Shown: one piece after another, positions 44,718 through 53,378 of the stretch | Layout of the letters: each line of letters begins with the position of its first letter | How positions within the stretch are numbered: the first letter of the stretch is position 1 | NCBI RefSeq assembly: GCF_002844595.1 | Contig: NZ_PJNW01000016.1 | Location: forward strand, 218,827-282,826 | DNA from: Pleomorphomonas diazotrophica | GTDB taxonomy: Bacteria; Pseudomonadota; Alphaproteobacteria; Rhizobiales; Pleomorphomonadaceae | Direction: 5' to 3' | DNA length: 64,000 nt | Translations under genes and position numbers: made by a program | Notes under the pieces: generated by a model | Databases searched by the model: none | Told to the model about the DNA's origin: nothing | The model's input: only the letters and a program-made list of their open reading frames with translations

Positions 44718-46373
44718 TCAGGCTTCGGCGGCCACGGGCTTCTTGAGGCGTTCGGTGAACTCCGACCCGAAGTGCTTGAGCGCCGACAGCACCGGGTTGG
44801 GCGCGGTCTGGCCAAGCGCGCAAAGCGAGCCTTTCTGCATGGCCTGCGCGATCATCCTGATGTTCGCGATGTCCTCCTCAGTGCCCTCGCCGGCGACGAT
44901 CTTGTCGAGAAGGCCCAGCATCTGCGTGCCGCCGATGCGGCAGGGCGCGCACTTGCCGCAGGATTCGTCGACGCAGAAGTCGAGATAGAAACGGGCAAGC
45001 TCGACGACGCTGTCCTGATCGTCGATGACGATGAGACCACCCGAGCCCATCATCGACCCGAGCTGTTGCAGGTGCTCGTAGGAAATCGGCGTGTCGAACT
45101 GGCTCTCGGGGATCATGCCGCCCGACGGGCCGCCGGTCTGCACCGCCTTCACCTTGCGATCCGTGCCGGTGCCGCCACCGATCGTCTCGACGATCTCGCG
45201 GATGGTGATGCCCATAGGGACCTCGACGAGGCCGTTGTGGGCGATCTTGCCCGTCAGGGCGAACACCTTGGTACCCTTGGATTTTTCGGTTCCCTTGGCG
45301 GCGAACCAGTCGGCACCCTTCAGCAGGATGCGCGGCACATTGGCCAGCGTCTCGACGTTGTTGACGCAGCTCGGCTTGTTCCAGAGACCCTTGACCGAGG
45401 GGAACGGCGGTCGCGGACGCGGCGTGCCGCGCTTGCCCTCGACCGAGGCGATCAGCGCGGTCTCCTCGCCGCAGACGAAAGCACCGGCGCCCAGGCGGAC
45501 GTCGAAGTCGAAGCTCCAGCCGGAGTTCAGGATGTTGCGACCGACGAGACCGGCCTGGCGTGCCTGACGGATGGCTTTCTCGACACGATCGACGGCGAGC
45601 GGATATTCGGCGCGGATGTAGAAGACGCCATTGGTGGCGTTCATGGCCCGAGCCGCGATCATCATGCCCTCGATCACCGCATGCGGATCGCCTTCGAGAA
45701 CCGAGCGGTCCATGAAGGCACCGGGATCTCCCTCGTCACCGTTGCAGATGACGTATTTGACGTCGGATTCCACACGGCGGGCGAAATCCCACTTGAGCCC
45801 CGTCGGATAGCCGGCACCACCGCGCCCACGCAGGCCGGAGGCCAGCATCTCCTGACAGATCTCCTCGGCCGACATGGTCAGGGCCTTCCTGAGGCCCTGA
45901 TAGCCGCCGTGCACGAGATAGTCGGCCAGCTTTTCCGGATCGGCATGACCGTTGTTGGAGAGAACGACGCGCTCCTGCATGGCAAAGAAGGCAGCATGGA
46001 GATCCATGACATGCGCACCGAGCGGTCCCACGGGATCGGCAACCTTTTCGCCTCTGGCGATCGGCGCGACCACCTCGGTGACAAGACGCGAGGCAAGATC
46101 GGGTGTCATCTCGCTGAACAAGGTGTCCTCATGCACCTTGGAGGTCATGCGAACGAGCGGCCCCTTGCTGCAAAGGCCCATGCAACCCGTGCCGCCAACC
46201 TGGACCTTGCCGTCCAGCCCCATCTCGGCAAGATCGGATTTGATACGCGCGACGATGTCCGCCGCGCCAGATGATTGACAGCCCGTACTCGAACAGCACA
46301 CCAGGCGCACGTCCATTGCCTGCTGCTTGGCGAGCTCGGCCGCAGCTTTCACTTCAAGCTCTTCCGGCTTCAT
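44718..46373 (-). CDS. hndC: NAD(P)H-binding flavoprotein subunit of the hydrogenase, NuoF/HndC type
   Basis: A 551-residue protein. A thioredoxin-like [2Fe-2S] domain is N-terminal (CCSSTGC near 26-32, GTGCMGLC near 61-68). The NuoF core has GRGGAGYPTGLKW and CNGDEGDPGAFMDR for FMN and NADH, and ESCGKCAPCRIG plus a later Cys for [4Fe-4S]. It lacks the C-terminal two-cluster ferredoxin domain of Thermotoga HydB. It passes electrons between NAD(P)H and the catalytic subunit. Its start lies 42 bases after hndA and its stop 26 bases before the hndD start. Confidence 0.9.
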   Translation of the reverse strand: MKPEELEVKAAAELAKQQAMDVRLVCCSSTGCQSSGAADIVARIKSDLAEMGLDGKVQVGGTGCMGLCSKGPLVRMTSKVHEDTLFSEMTPDLASRLVTEVVAPIARGEKVADPVGPLGAHVMDLHAAFFAMQERVVLSNNGHADPEKLADYLVHGGYQGLRKALTMSAEEICQEMLASGLRGRGGAGYPTGLKWDFARRVESDVKYVICNGDEGDPGAFMDRSVLEGDPHAVIEGMMIAARAMNATNGVFYIRAEYPLAVDRVEKAIRQARQAGLVGRNILNSGWSFDFDVRLGAGAFVCGEETALIASVEGKRGTPRPRPPFPSVKGLWNKPSCVNNVETLANVPRILLKGADWFAAKGTEKSKGTKVFALTGKIAHNGLVEVPMGITIREIVETIGGGTGTDRKVKAVQTGGPSGGMIPESQFDTPISYEHLQQLGSMMGSGGLIVIDDQDSVVELARFYLDFCVDESCGKCAPCRIGGTQMLGLLDKIVAGEGTEEDIANIRMIAQAMQKGSLCALGQTAPNPVLSALKHFGSEFTERLKKPVAAEA

Positions 46374-46415
46374 GATTGCTCTACTTCATGTCTGGAATTG
46401 TTGGTTTTCTGCGGC

Positions 46416-46955
46416 CTATTCGGCGTCGGTGGCCTCGGCGGCAACGTGCATCGGCTGGTCTTGCTTGACCTGTTCGAGCAGCCCGTGGGCATTGGTAACG
46501 TCCTGCTTGCCGTAAACCTTGCCGTTGACCGAGGCGAGCGGCGCCAGACCGCAGCAGCCGAGGCAGCGCACCCCTTGAAGGTGATACTCGCCGTCAGGCG
46601 TGCTCTCGCCTTCCTTGATCCCGAGCTCGTCCTCGATGCCATGCAGCAGCTTTGGCGAACCCTTGATGTGGCAGGCCGTTCCCGTGCAGACCGAGATGAT
46701 GTATTTGCCGGGACTTTCCAGCTTGAAGTAATTGTAGAAGGTCAGCACCTCGTAGATGTTGGCCAGCGGCACCCCCATCTCGCGGCCGAGCTTCATGGCG
46801 GATTCACGCGGAACATAGCCAAGTCGGCCCTGCAGCTCATGCAGGGCCATGATCAGGCTGCCGCGCTTTTTCTTCCACTTCTGAGCCAGGACGATGATTT
46901 CGTCCTCCGGCGCCTCTTCGATCTCAACGTCATCCACTGCTGTGTCGTCAGTCAT
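46416..46955 (-). CDS. hndA: NuoE-like [2Fe-2S] subunit of the hydrogenase, HndA type
   Basis: A 179-residue cytoplasmic protein. The thioredoxin-like [2Fe-2S] site uses C90 and C95 (CTGTACHIKG) and C131 and C135 (CLGCCGLAP). The N-terminal helices contain ALHELQGRLGYVPRESA, as in complex I NuoE. ATG 46955 is used; an upstream TTG lacks a site. It is the first gene of the operon, followed by hndC and hndD, and supplies an electron-carrying or bifurcation-related cluster. Confidence 0.9.
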   Translation of the reverse strand: MTDDTAVDDVEIEEAPEDEIIVLAQKWKKKRGSLIMALHELQGRLGYVPRESAMKLGREMGVPLANIYEVLTFYNYFKLESPGKYIISVCTGTACHIKGSPKLLHGIEDELGIKEGESTPDGEYHLQGVRCLGCCGLAPLASVNGKVYGKQDVTNAHGLLEQVKQDQPMHVAAEATDAE

Positions 46956-47410
46956 CTTTCTCGTCCGTGCAGCTTTGTTTTTATTCAATCGATTTAGTTG
47001 CCAAGCGAACGCATCGACCTCAACCAGTTCTGCAGGTTAGCGAGGAAACGTCCCCATCACGCCACCTTCATGTCGCCCCGAATATTAAGATTTTTATTGT
47101 CATGTTTTCGGGCCATCAGGCTTTTATCGGCGAGCCATTCGCTTGAACACTTCGAGAGGCTTTCACATCGTCAGCCGATCATCAAGAGTATAGTTCCCTA
47201 TACGATGAAATCAGTATTCGATCCGAAACGTTACTAAGATCGGCGTATTCTATTCCACACCGGATACAAAAATGCAGAAGCAGACACTCTCTACCTCGGA
47301 CGCCGAGGATAGCGTTGAGCGGTGGTCCGCTCGTGGCGGGAGATCACGGGCTCGCAGAAATGCCGTAAACGCCTCGTATCGACCTTACTGACAATGACAA
47401 GGGCGATACG
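46956..47410. promoter_or_regulatory. 455-base divergent AT-rich region before the hydrogenase operon
   Basis: No gene is supported. The central part (47080-47240) is strikingly AT-rich for this genome. The hydrogenase promoter must lie here. I searched by eye for a full FNR/FixK box (TTGAT-N4-ATCAA) and a sigma-54 site and found only an ATCAA half near 47181, so oxygen control is not shown by sequence. Confidence 0.45.
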
Positions 47411-47806
47411 ATGAACCAGCATGCGCGTGACATCGAGCCGGACCTCGGCCCGCTCCTCGACCTGACCGACGATCTGTCTGATCAGAATGTTTCGGGATAT
47501 GGCAAGACCGAGCCGCGCCTTGAGGGCGACACCCGGAAAAAGCCCGGCTTGGTTCTCGGGCCGATGGATCGGATCGGCCCTGAAGCCGCCCAGCTTTCCG
47601 AACGGCCGCCGAGGCGAACCAAGGCGATCGCACCATCCACCGCTGCCTCGCCCGGGGTCTGGGGCGGCTTCTGGCACGCCGTGGTCATCGGCGTCGTTTC
47701 GGGAACCGTCGGCGGCCTGGTCGGTGCCTTCACGCTCGTCTGGCTGACGGGCGAGGGATGGAGCGTGTTCGCCAAGCTGCTCGTCGACGCGATCGGGCAC
47801 CTCTGA
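47411..47806 (+). CDS. Small membrane protein of unknown function
   Basis: A 131-residue protein not recognised. The first 80 residues are polar (DIEPDLGPLLDLTDDLSDQ), then come a Gly-rich hydrophobic segment (about 84-112, FWHAVVIGVVSGTVGGLVGAF) and a short tail. AGGGCGATACG precedes ATG. A 173-residue minus-strand frame overlaps it fully; the plus frame has the better start site and a membrane segment. Confidence 0.5.
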   Translation: MNQHARDIEPDLGPLLDLTDDLSDQNVSGYGKTEPRLEGDTRKKPGLVLGPMDRIGPEAAQLSERPPRRTKAIAPSTAASPGVWGGFWHAVVIGVVSGTVGGLVGAFTLVWLTGEGWSVFAKLLVDAIGHL

Positions 47807-47867
47807 ACCCAACCTGACCGATCCTATTGAACCGGTCGAAGCGTCGGCCAGGCTTCACCCGCGCGTT

Positions 47868-50099
47868 TCACGCAGCGAGCCGGCGCGCAACCAGTTGATC
47901 GACCTCATCATCGGACAGCAGACGACCGACCAATTGAACGCCGGCCATCTTGTCGTCGCTCCAGACGACCTTGACGTCCAGCGGGCCCAGAACAGGGTGG
48001 TGGACGCGGCATTCCGCGCCGGTTTCCATGCCGTCGGCCTTGGCAAAGCGCATGCCGGAACGGGAGACATCGTGCAGGCGAAGAGCGCGCTTGGCGCCGC
48101 CGGCGAAATCGACGGTCAGGGTTACGTCGGTCTGTTTGCGGGGATGGCGGCGCTGATCCATGAGATCGTTGACCAGCGCATCGACCTCGTGCTCGAGATT
48201 CTGCACCTGACCAACGAGCGTGGCGCTCATGTCGGCCAGCTTTCCGGCCGCCTGTTCGGTTTGAGAGGCGAGCGTCGGCAGGCAGTTGAGGCTGAAGACC
48301 ACATCCTGGTTGGCGGCCGTGGACCGATCGAGGCTCCCGTTGATTTCCGAGGTCGCCGCGCTCTGCTGTTCCACCGCGCCGGCGATGGTCGTGCTCAACG
48401 AAGATATGGCCTCGATCGAGCCGGTGATTTCGTCCAGCGACAGGGCGACCTCCTGAGCGGCGGCGCGGATATCTTCCACCTGACGGGTGATCTCCTCGGT
48501 GGCGCCGGCCGTCTGGTTGGCTAGCTGCTTGACTTCGGCGGCCACCACGGCAAAGCCCTTGCCGGCTTCGCCGGCCCGCGCCGCCTCGATGGTAGCGTTG
48601 AGGGCCAAGAGGTTGGTCTGCTGGGCGATGGCCGAAATCAGTGTCGTCACCTGCCCGATTCTTTCCGAGGCCTGCGACAGCTTGGTCCCAAGCGCCCTGG
48701 CGGCTTCCGAGTAGGAGCGGGCCGTGGCAGCATCCTTGGCCGAAGTCGCGGTCTGGCTGGATATTTCGGCAAGGGCCGCCGCAAGTTCCGTGACCGCCGA
48801 GACGACGCCGTTCATATCCTTGTTGGTGAGGTCGAGCCGGTTCAGCGACTGGTCGAGTTCGCTGCGCGTCGTCGAGGCGTTGGTGGCAACGGCATCGATC
48901 ACCACGCTGACGTTCTGAGCGAGGCCGTTGATCGCGGCGACCACCGAGTGGACCGACACGCGCAGGCGGTCGGCGACGCCAGCGAGCGCCGCGCGCTTGT
49001 TCTGCAAAAGCTCCCTCTGCCGCTCCTCGGAGTTGGCCTCGTTCAGCTTTTCGATGGTCCGGTCTCGGAAATAGGCGACGGCGCGTGCCAGCTGGCCGAC
49101 TTCATCTGAGCGGCTGGCTTCCATGAGCTCCGTTGCAATGTCGGCATCACCGAGCTCGCGGATATGCGCATCGAGGCTGGATATGCTGTGCACGATCGAG
49201 CGGGACAGCAGAACCGCCGCGGCGATGGCCAGAACGGCAATGCCGAGCGCAAGGCCGAGCATGGTGGACATGCGCGTCCAGAAACCCGAAACGCGCAGCT
49301 TGAGCAGCTCATCGAGCTGATCGGCCGATTTCTGCCAGTAGCTGTCCGCCGCCGTCACCAGCGTCCTGTTCGCCGCCGCCAGCCCGGCGATGTCGGCAGA
49401 CGCTCGCAAGGCGTCGTCGCGAAGGTCGGCTGCAATCTTGTTGGCCGTTTTGGAGAAGGCTTCGACGCCGGCGACAAAGGATGCGGTCGGAGTGTCCAGC
49501 GCGGCGGCCACCGAACCTGAAGCGTTGCTCTTCTTGGCCACCTCGACCGAGGCCTTGATGGTGCTGAGGTCGGTTTCGATCTGTCCGAGAAGCACGATGA
49601 AGGCGCCGCGGGCGGCATCATCGAGCACCGCGAGCTTCGACTGATCGCGCGCCAGCATGCCGAGCTCGGCGGCACGGGTGATAAGGTCCGGCAGGCGCAC
49701 CACCACCGTATCCATGACGTAGAAACTGTCGAGATCGGGGTCGAGGATCAGGTTGCTGTCGTTGCCCGCCGCCGTTGCCAGATCACGGAACAAGGCACCA
49801 ACCTCGGCCGGGCTCTTGGCCGACAGCGAAAGCCGGCCAGCCGCTTCGCGCACAGACGCCGGATAGTCGGGCGCAGCGAGCGACTTGGCGGCGCCCAGAG
49901 CTGTCTCGTCGGCGCTGTCCGGCGCGGACGCCCAGGAAATGACCGAAGGCCACATTTGGCGAAGCCAACCTGTTCCGGCCAACTCCGCGTCGGCAAAGGC
50001 AATGTCCTTCTTGCTTTGCAGAACGAACAGACCGGACATCAGTCCCAATGGCAGGAGCAACATGACAACGACGATCGCCAATTTCCCGCGAATGGACAT
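47868..50099 (-). CDS. Methyl-accepting chemotaxis protein with C-terminal PilZ domain
   Basis: A 743-residue chemoreceptor. Membrane helices are at about 8-27 and 280-302, with a large helical periplasmic domain between. HAMP follows, then the signalling domain with [16 protein letters not shown]. The last 95 residues form a PilZ domain with the cyclic-di-GMP motifs RRHPR (about 650-654) and DVSRSG (about 677-682). Cyclic di-GMP should thus feed into chemotaxis signalling. ATG 50099 with GGAGC before it is used. It shares the window with the PleD cyclase. Confidence 0.88.
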   Translation of the reverse strand: MSIRGKLAIVVVMLLLPLGLMSGLFVLQSKKDIAFADAELAGTGWLRQMWPSVISWASAPDSADETALGAAKSLAAPDYPASVREAAGRLSLSAKSPAEVGALFRDLATAAGNDSNLILDPDLDSFYVMDTVVVRLPDLITRAAELGMLARDQSKLAVLDDAARGAFIVLLGQIETDLSTIKASVEVAKKSNASGSVAAALDTPTASFVAGVEAFSKTANKIAADLRDDALRASADIAGLAAANRTLVTAADSYWQKSADQLDELLKLRVSGFWTRMSTMLGLALGIAVLAIAAAVLLSRSIVHSISSLDAHIRELGDADIATELMEASRSDEVGQLARAVAYFRDRTIEKLNEANSEERQRELLQNKRAALAGVADRLRVSVHSVVAAINGLAQNVSVVIDAVATNASTTRSELDQSLNRLDLTNKDMNGVVSAVTELAAALAEISSQTATSAKDAATARSYSEAARALGTKLSQASERIGQVTTLISAIAQQTNLLALNATIEAARAGEAGKGFAVVAAEVKQLANQTAGATEEITRQVEDIRAAAQEVALSLDEITGSIEAISSLSTTIAGAVEQQSAATSEINGSLDRSTAANQDVVFSLNCLPTLASQTEQAAGKLADMSATLVGQVQNLEHEVDALVNDLMDQRRHPRKQTDVTLTVDFAGGAKRALRLHDVSRSGMRFAKADGMETGAECRVHHPVLGPLDVKVVWSDDKMAGVQLVGRLLSDDEVDQLVARRLAA

Positions 50100-50386
50100 T
50101 TCCAAGCTCCGTCCCGTAGGTGGCAGCCGATCTCTTCGCAGCCCGTTATTTGGGCATGTGCAACAAAATTGGGCCGTTATAGCTGCCCGTCCCGATTATA
50201 TGCCGGCACTCATTGAGTATATTTTCGATTGAAGGGGTTAATGGCGTGTTTATTTCCCAGTCGAAGTAACCAGCCATTGGGCTACGTTCCTTGAAGTGCT
50301 TGCGAGAATATTGACAGGTGGCGCACCGCGGGGAGGTTCACAGCCCAGGATTGCGCCGCAAACATCTCACCGTGTACAAGCCCTGC

Positions 50387-51604
50387 TCAGCCGAGCAGCG
50401 CCAGCCCCATGCCCCCTGCCGCGGAAAGAGCCACGACCAGCCACGGTGGAGCCTTCCAAACCATCAAGGCCACAAAACCGGCGAGGGCCAGGGCGAAGTC
50501 GCGCAGGTCGGTGATCGCGCTGGTGAAGACTGGAGAATAGAGAGCAGCGCCCAGAATGCCGACGACGGCGGCATTGGCGCCCCGCATCAGGGATTGCGCA
50601 ACAGGCTTGACGCGAAACTGGTCCCAGAAGGGAAGAACTCCAACCAACACAAGAAAGCCGGGAAGGAAAAGGGACAAGAGGGCCAGCCCTGCCCCCAGGA
50701 CGCCGTTCGGCTCGGGTCCGAGCACTGCACCGAGATAGGCCGCGAAGGTGAAGAGCGGGCCGGGTACGGCCTGGGCAGCGCCATAGCCCGCAAGAAAGGC
50801 GTCGGGCGTCACCCAGCCGGTGCGCACCACCTCGGCGTCCAGAAGCGGCAGCACGACATGACCGCCGCCGAACACCAGAGCACCCGCCCGATAGAAGCGG
50901 TCGATGACGGCCAGGGCCTGCGATTGATCGGCGAGAACCGGCAGACCGACCAGCAGAACAAGAAAGGCAACGATGGCTCCCACAGCGATCCGCCGCGAGA
51001 TTGCTACACCGACGTGGCCGCCGGTGGGTTTGGCTTCCCCTCTCCCCAAGGCCAGTCCGGCCAGGGCTCCCAGGCCGATCGCTGCCAGCATGCCGATGCT
51101 TCCCGGCGCGGCGGCCAGCAGGGCAACGGCGGCGACCGCGATTGCCGACCGCTCGCGATCCGGGCAGAGGTTCTTGGCCATGCCCCAGACCGCCTGTGCC
51201 ACGATGGCGACGGCGACGATCTTGAGACCATGCAGGGCGCCGCCCCCCACGACCCCACCGATCGCCGGCGCTGCCAGCGCGAAGATCGTCAGGATCAGTG
51301 CCGAAGGTAGGGTGAAGGCGACAAACGCCGAGAGGGCGCCCGGCCAACCGGCCCGCATCATGCCCAGGGCGAAGCCGACCTGACTGGAGGCCGGGCCAGG
51401 CAGGAACTGGCAGAGCGCCACGAGGTCGGCGTAGGCATGATCATCGAGCCAGCGCCGGCGGACCACCAGCTCTTCCCGGAAGTATCCCAGATGGGCGATG
51501 GGGCCGCCGAAGGACGTCAGGCCGAGCTTGAGAAATGCGAGGAAGACCTCGGCTGCGCTCCCGCGTGGCGTATCCTTCTTGGAATCGGCAACCTGGTCCG
51601 CCAT
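50387..51604 (-). CDS. chrA: Chromate transporter, ChrA family
   Basis: A 405-residue inner-membrane protein with two homologous CHR halves. The first has TSFGGPIAHLGYFREELV and CQFLPGPASSQ; the second has LVFGGGHVVLPLL and QAVPGPLFTFAAYLGA. About 10-12 membrane segments are visible. Family members export chromate and related oxyanions. ATG 51604 (MADQVADSKKD) is chosen within a longer frame. It diverges from the ECF sigma operon, whose third gene resembles metal-stress proteins. Confidence 0.88.
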   Translation of the reverse strand: MADQVADSKKDTPRGSAAEVFLAFLKLGLTSFGGPIAHLGYFREELVVRRRWLDDHAYADLVALCQFLPGPASSQVGFALGMMRAGWPGALSAFVAFTLPSALILTIFALAAPAIGGVVGGGALHGLKIVAVAIVAQAVWGMAKNLCPDRERSAIAVAAVALLAAAPGSIGMLAAIGLGALAGLALGRGEAKPTGGHVGVAISRRIAVGAIVAFLVLLVGLPVLADQSQALAVIDRFYRAGALVFGGGHVVLPLLDAEVVRTGWVTPDAFLAGYGAAQAVPGPLFTFAAYLGAVLGPEPNGVLGAGLALLSLFLPGFLVLVGVLPFWDQFRVKPVAQSLMRGANAAVVGILGAALYSPVFTSAITDLRDFALALAGFVALMVWKAPPWLVVALSAAGGMGLALLG

Positions 51605-51874
51605 CCCCCACCGCCCTTTCCCAGTCGTTCGACATAGTGTCATGGCGACGGCGGATGACAAGTGCGTGACGGAGGGCGTCCGATCCTTTCGGTGCGTTAC
51701 AAGTCTCAGCAGGTGGAACTCATACGCCAGTCGGCGACGGATAAGTCCTCCAGTCCCGTTAAAGAGATAATTCGCAGATCCATGAGTTGTCATGGATCGC
51801 GAGGGCCTTTCCGGCGTTGGAAAGGACAGTCTGGGAGCGGCACAATTTGACCCAACGAGCGAGAAGCAGGAGCA
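51605..51874. promoter_or_regulatory. Divergent control region between chrA and the ECF sigma operon
   Basis: A 270-base region without a gene. It should hold the chrA promoter and the sigma operon promoter. GGAACTC at 51715-51721 resembles the GGAAC -35 box of ECF promoters, but no CGTT-like -10 lies at the usual spacing, so I do not call a site. AGGAG at 51868-51872 serves the sigma gene. Confidence 0.4.
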
Positions 51875-52420
51875 TTGAGCAGCAATGATCCAGACGAGGC
51901 GTTGCTTGAGCGCGTCGCTGGCGGCGATGACGGCGCCGTCCGCGATTTGGTCGCGCGCAAACTGCCGCGTCTACTTGGTCTTGCCGCCCGATTGCTTGGC
52001 GACCGCTCCGAAGCCGAGGACGTGGCACAGGAGGCCTTCCTACGCGTCTGGCGTCGAGCCGGCGAGTGGCGACGTGGGGAGGCGCTGTTCGATACGTGGC
52101 TGCACAAGGTGGCACTCAATCTCTGTCTGGACCGCTTGCGCAAACGGCGTGAGATCTACGTCGATCAACTGCCAGACCGGGCCGACCCGGCGTCTGGCGC
52201 AGATGCCGGCATTGCCGCGAACGAGCAACGCGACGCGGTCAAGGCAGCGGTCGATGCCCTTCCTGACCGCCAGCGCGAGGCGATCGTGCTGCAATATTAT
52301 CAAGACCTCAGCAACGTCGAGGCGGCCGCCATCATGGGCATCAGCGTCGAGGCCCTTGAAAGCCTCCTGGCGCGAGCCCGTCGCAGCTTGCGAGCCAGCC
52401 TTGCCGGAGATCGGTCATGA
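51875..52420 (+). CDS. ECF RNA polymerase sigma factor
   Basis: A 181-residue sigma factor with region 2 (EAEDVAQEAFLRVWRRAGEW) and region 4 (LPDRQREAIVLQYYQDLSNVEAAAIMGISVEALESLLARARRSLR). The likely start is TTG 51875 (SSNDPDEALLERV) close after AGGAG; later TTG starts cannot be excluded. The stop overlaps the next gene by ATGA, the usual link with an anti-sigma factor. Confidence 0.88.
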   Translation: MSSNDPDEALLERVAGGDDGAVRDLVARKLPRLLGLAARLLGDRSEAEDVAQEAFLRVWRRAGEWRRGEALFDTWLHKVALNLCLDRLRKRREIYVDQLPDRADPASGADAGIAANEQRDAVKAAVDALPDRQREAIVLQYYQDLSNVEAAAIMGISVEALESLLARARRSLRASLAGDRS

Positions 52421-52839
52421 CACCTGAGAGATTCCGCCAGATCGTCGAAGCCTACGGCGCGACACCGCAGAGATGGCCAGAAGGCGAGCGAACCGCTGCC
52501 GAGGCCTTTGCGAGGACCAATCCCGGAATGCAAGCGATGCTCGCGCGGGAAGCCAGCCTGGACAGCATGCTCGGCGCCTATCAAGTTGCGCCGGCGGGAA
52601 GCGCCCTGGTTGGGGCTGTGATCGCGTCGGCCCGACGGCGGCGCCCCGGATTGTCGTGGATGGCGATCGGCCAAGGCTTTGGCATCGTGGGCGCCGGCCT
52701 TGCGGGAGTGATCACCGGCGCGTTCCTGATGACCGCCTACGCGCCTCCGCCTTCATCCTTCGCCGAGGACGACGATCAACCCATCCTCACGAGCTTCGAC
52801 GTCGGTGACAGCGCGTATGATCTGGGCGATGACCAATGA
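52417..52839 (+). CDS. Membrane protein, probable anti-sigma factor
   Basis: A 140-residue protein with a helical N-terminal part (TPERFRQIVEAYGATPQRWPEGERTAAEAF), one membrane helix (about 83-105) and a short acidic tail (EDDDQPILTSFDVGDSAYDLGDDQ). The AYG...RWPEGER opening is common in proteins encoded after ECF sigma factors in alphaproteobacteria. No ZAS zinc motif (HxxxCxxC) is seen. Overlaps at both ends (ATGA) with the sigma gene and the next gene support a regulatory pair. Confidence 0.65.
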   Translation: MTPERFRQIVEAYGATPQRWPEGERTAAEAFARTNPGMQAMLAREASLDSMLGAYQVAPAGSALVGAVIASARRRRPGLSWMAIGQGFGIVGAGLAGVITGAFLMTAYAPPPSSFAEDDDQPILTSFDVGDSAYDLGDDQ

Positions 52840-53309
52840 GTAGACGCACGATGAAAATAGCCCTCTCGGTATCGATCGTGCTGAACCTGTTCATTCTGGG
52901 CGCAGCAACCGGCGCGTATTTCTGGCAAGGGGCACGTCAGCCGCCCCGGCAGTCGGGACAGGGCTTCGCGGCGGCTGCCGAGGCGCTGGAGCCGGCCGAG
53001 CGGCAAGCTTTTCGACAGGCACTGGCGAAAGCCAGACGTGAGGCGCAACCGGATTCACAAGCCGCGCGCGATGCGCGCGACACACTTGCCCGCTTGCTGA
53101 ACGAGCCGGAGCTTGATCGCAAGACGATCGACGCGGCATTGGAAGCCGCCCGCAACGCCGACACCAAGGTGCGCGCGCACGTGGAGGAAGCCGTCGTCGA
53201 TTTCGCGGAAAGTCTTGATCCCGCAAGCCGTACCATCCTCATCCAGGGGCTTTCACGGCGCGGGCAGATCCTGCCGCGCGATCCGGTGCCAGGCGACACA
53301 AAAAAATAG
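52836..53309 (+). CDS. Periplasmic metal-sensor/CpxP-like protein (Metal_resist)
   Basis: A 157-residue protein with an N-terminal membrane anchor (IALSVSIVLNLFILGAATGAYF) and a helical, charged periplasmic part. EALEPAERQAFRQALAKARREAQPD and a later LNEPELDRKTIDAALEAARN are typical of the heavy-metal sensor (CnrX/ZraP/CpxP-like) superfamily. It overlaps the putative anti-sigma gene, so it may pass a metal or envelope signal to it. No His/Met-rich metal site is obvious. Confidence 0.75.
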   Translation: MSRRTMKIALSVSIVLNLFILGAATGAYFWQGARQPPRQSGQGFAAAAEALEPAERQAFRQALAKARREAQPDSQAARDARDTLARLLNEPELDRKTIDAALEAARNADTKVRAHVEEAVVDFAESLDPASRTILIQGLSRRGQILPRDPVPGDTKK

Positions 53310-53378
53310 CGCGACGCCGCCGACGGATCGGCCGCCACTCTCCGTTCAAAGCACATCCTCAACTCAACGGAGATTTGC

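Noticed and set aside
46956-47410. FNR/FixK box for the hydrogenase operon
   Set aside because: Only a single ATCAA half is seen; no TTGAT-N4-ATCAA site was found, so oxygen control cannot be claimed.
47291-47812. 173-residue minus-strand frame overlapping the small membrane-protein gene
   Set aside because: No hydrophobic segment, signal or known motif; the plus-strand frame has a better start region. Not certain, so the plus-strand gene has modest confidence.
51715-51721. GGAACTC as ECF -35 promoter box
   Set aside because: No CGTT-like -10 element lies at 16-17 bases, so the match is too weak.
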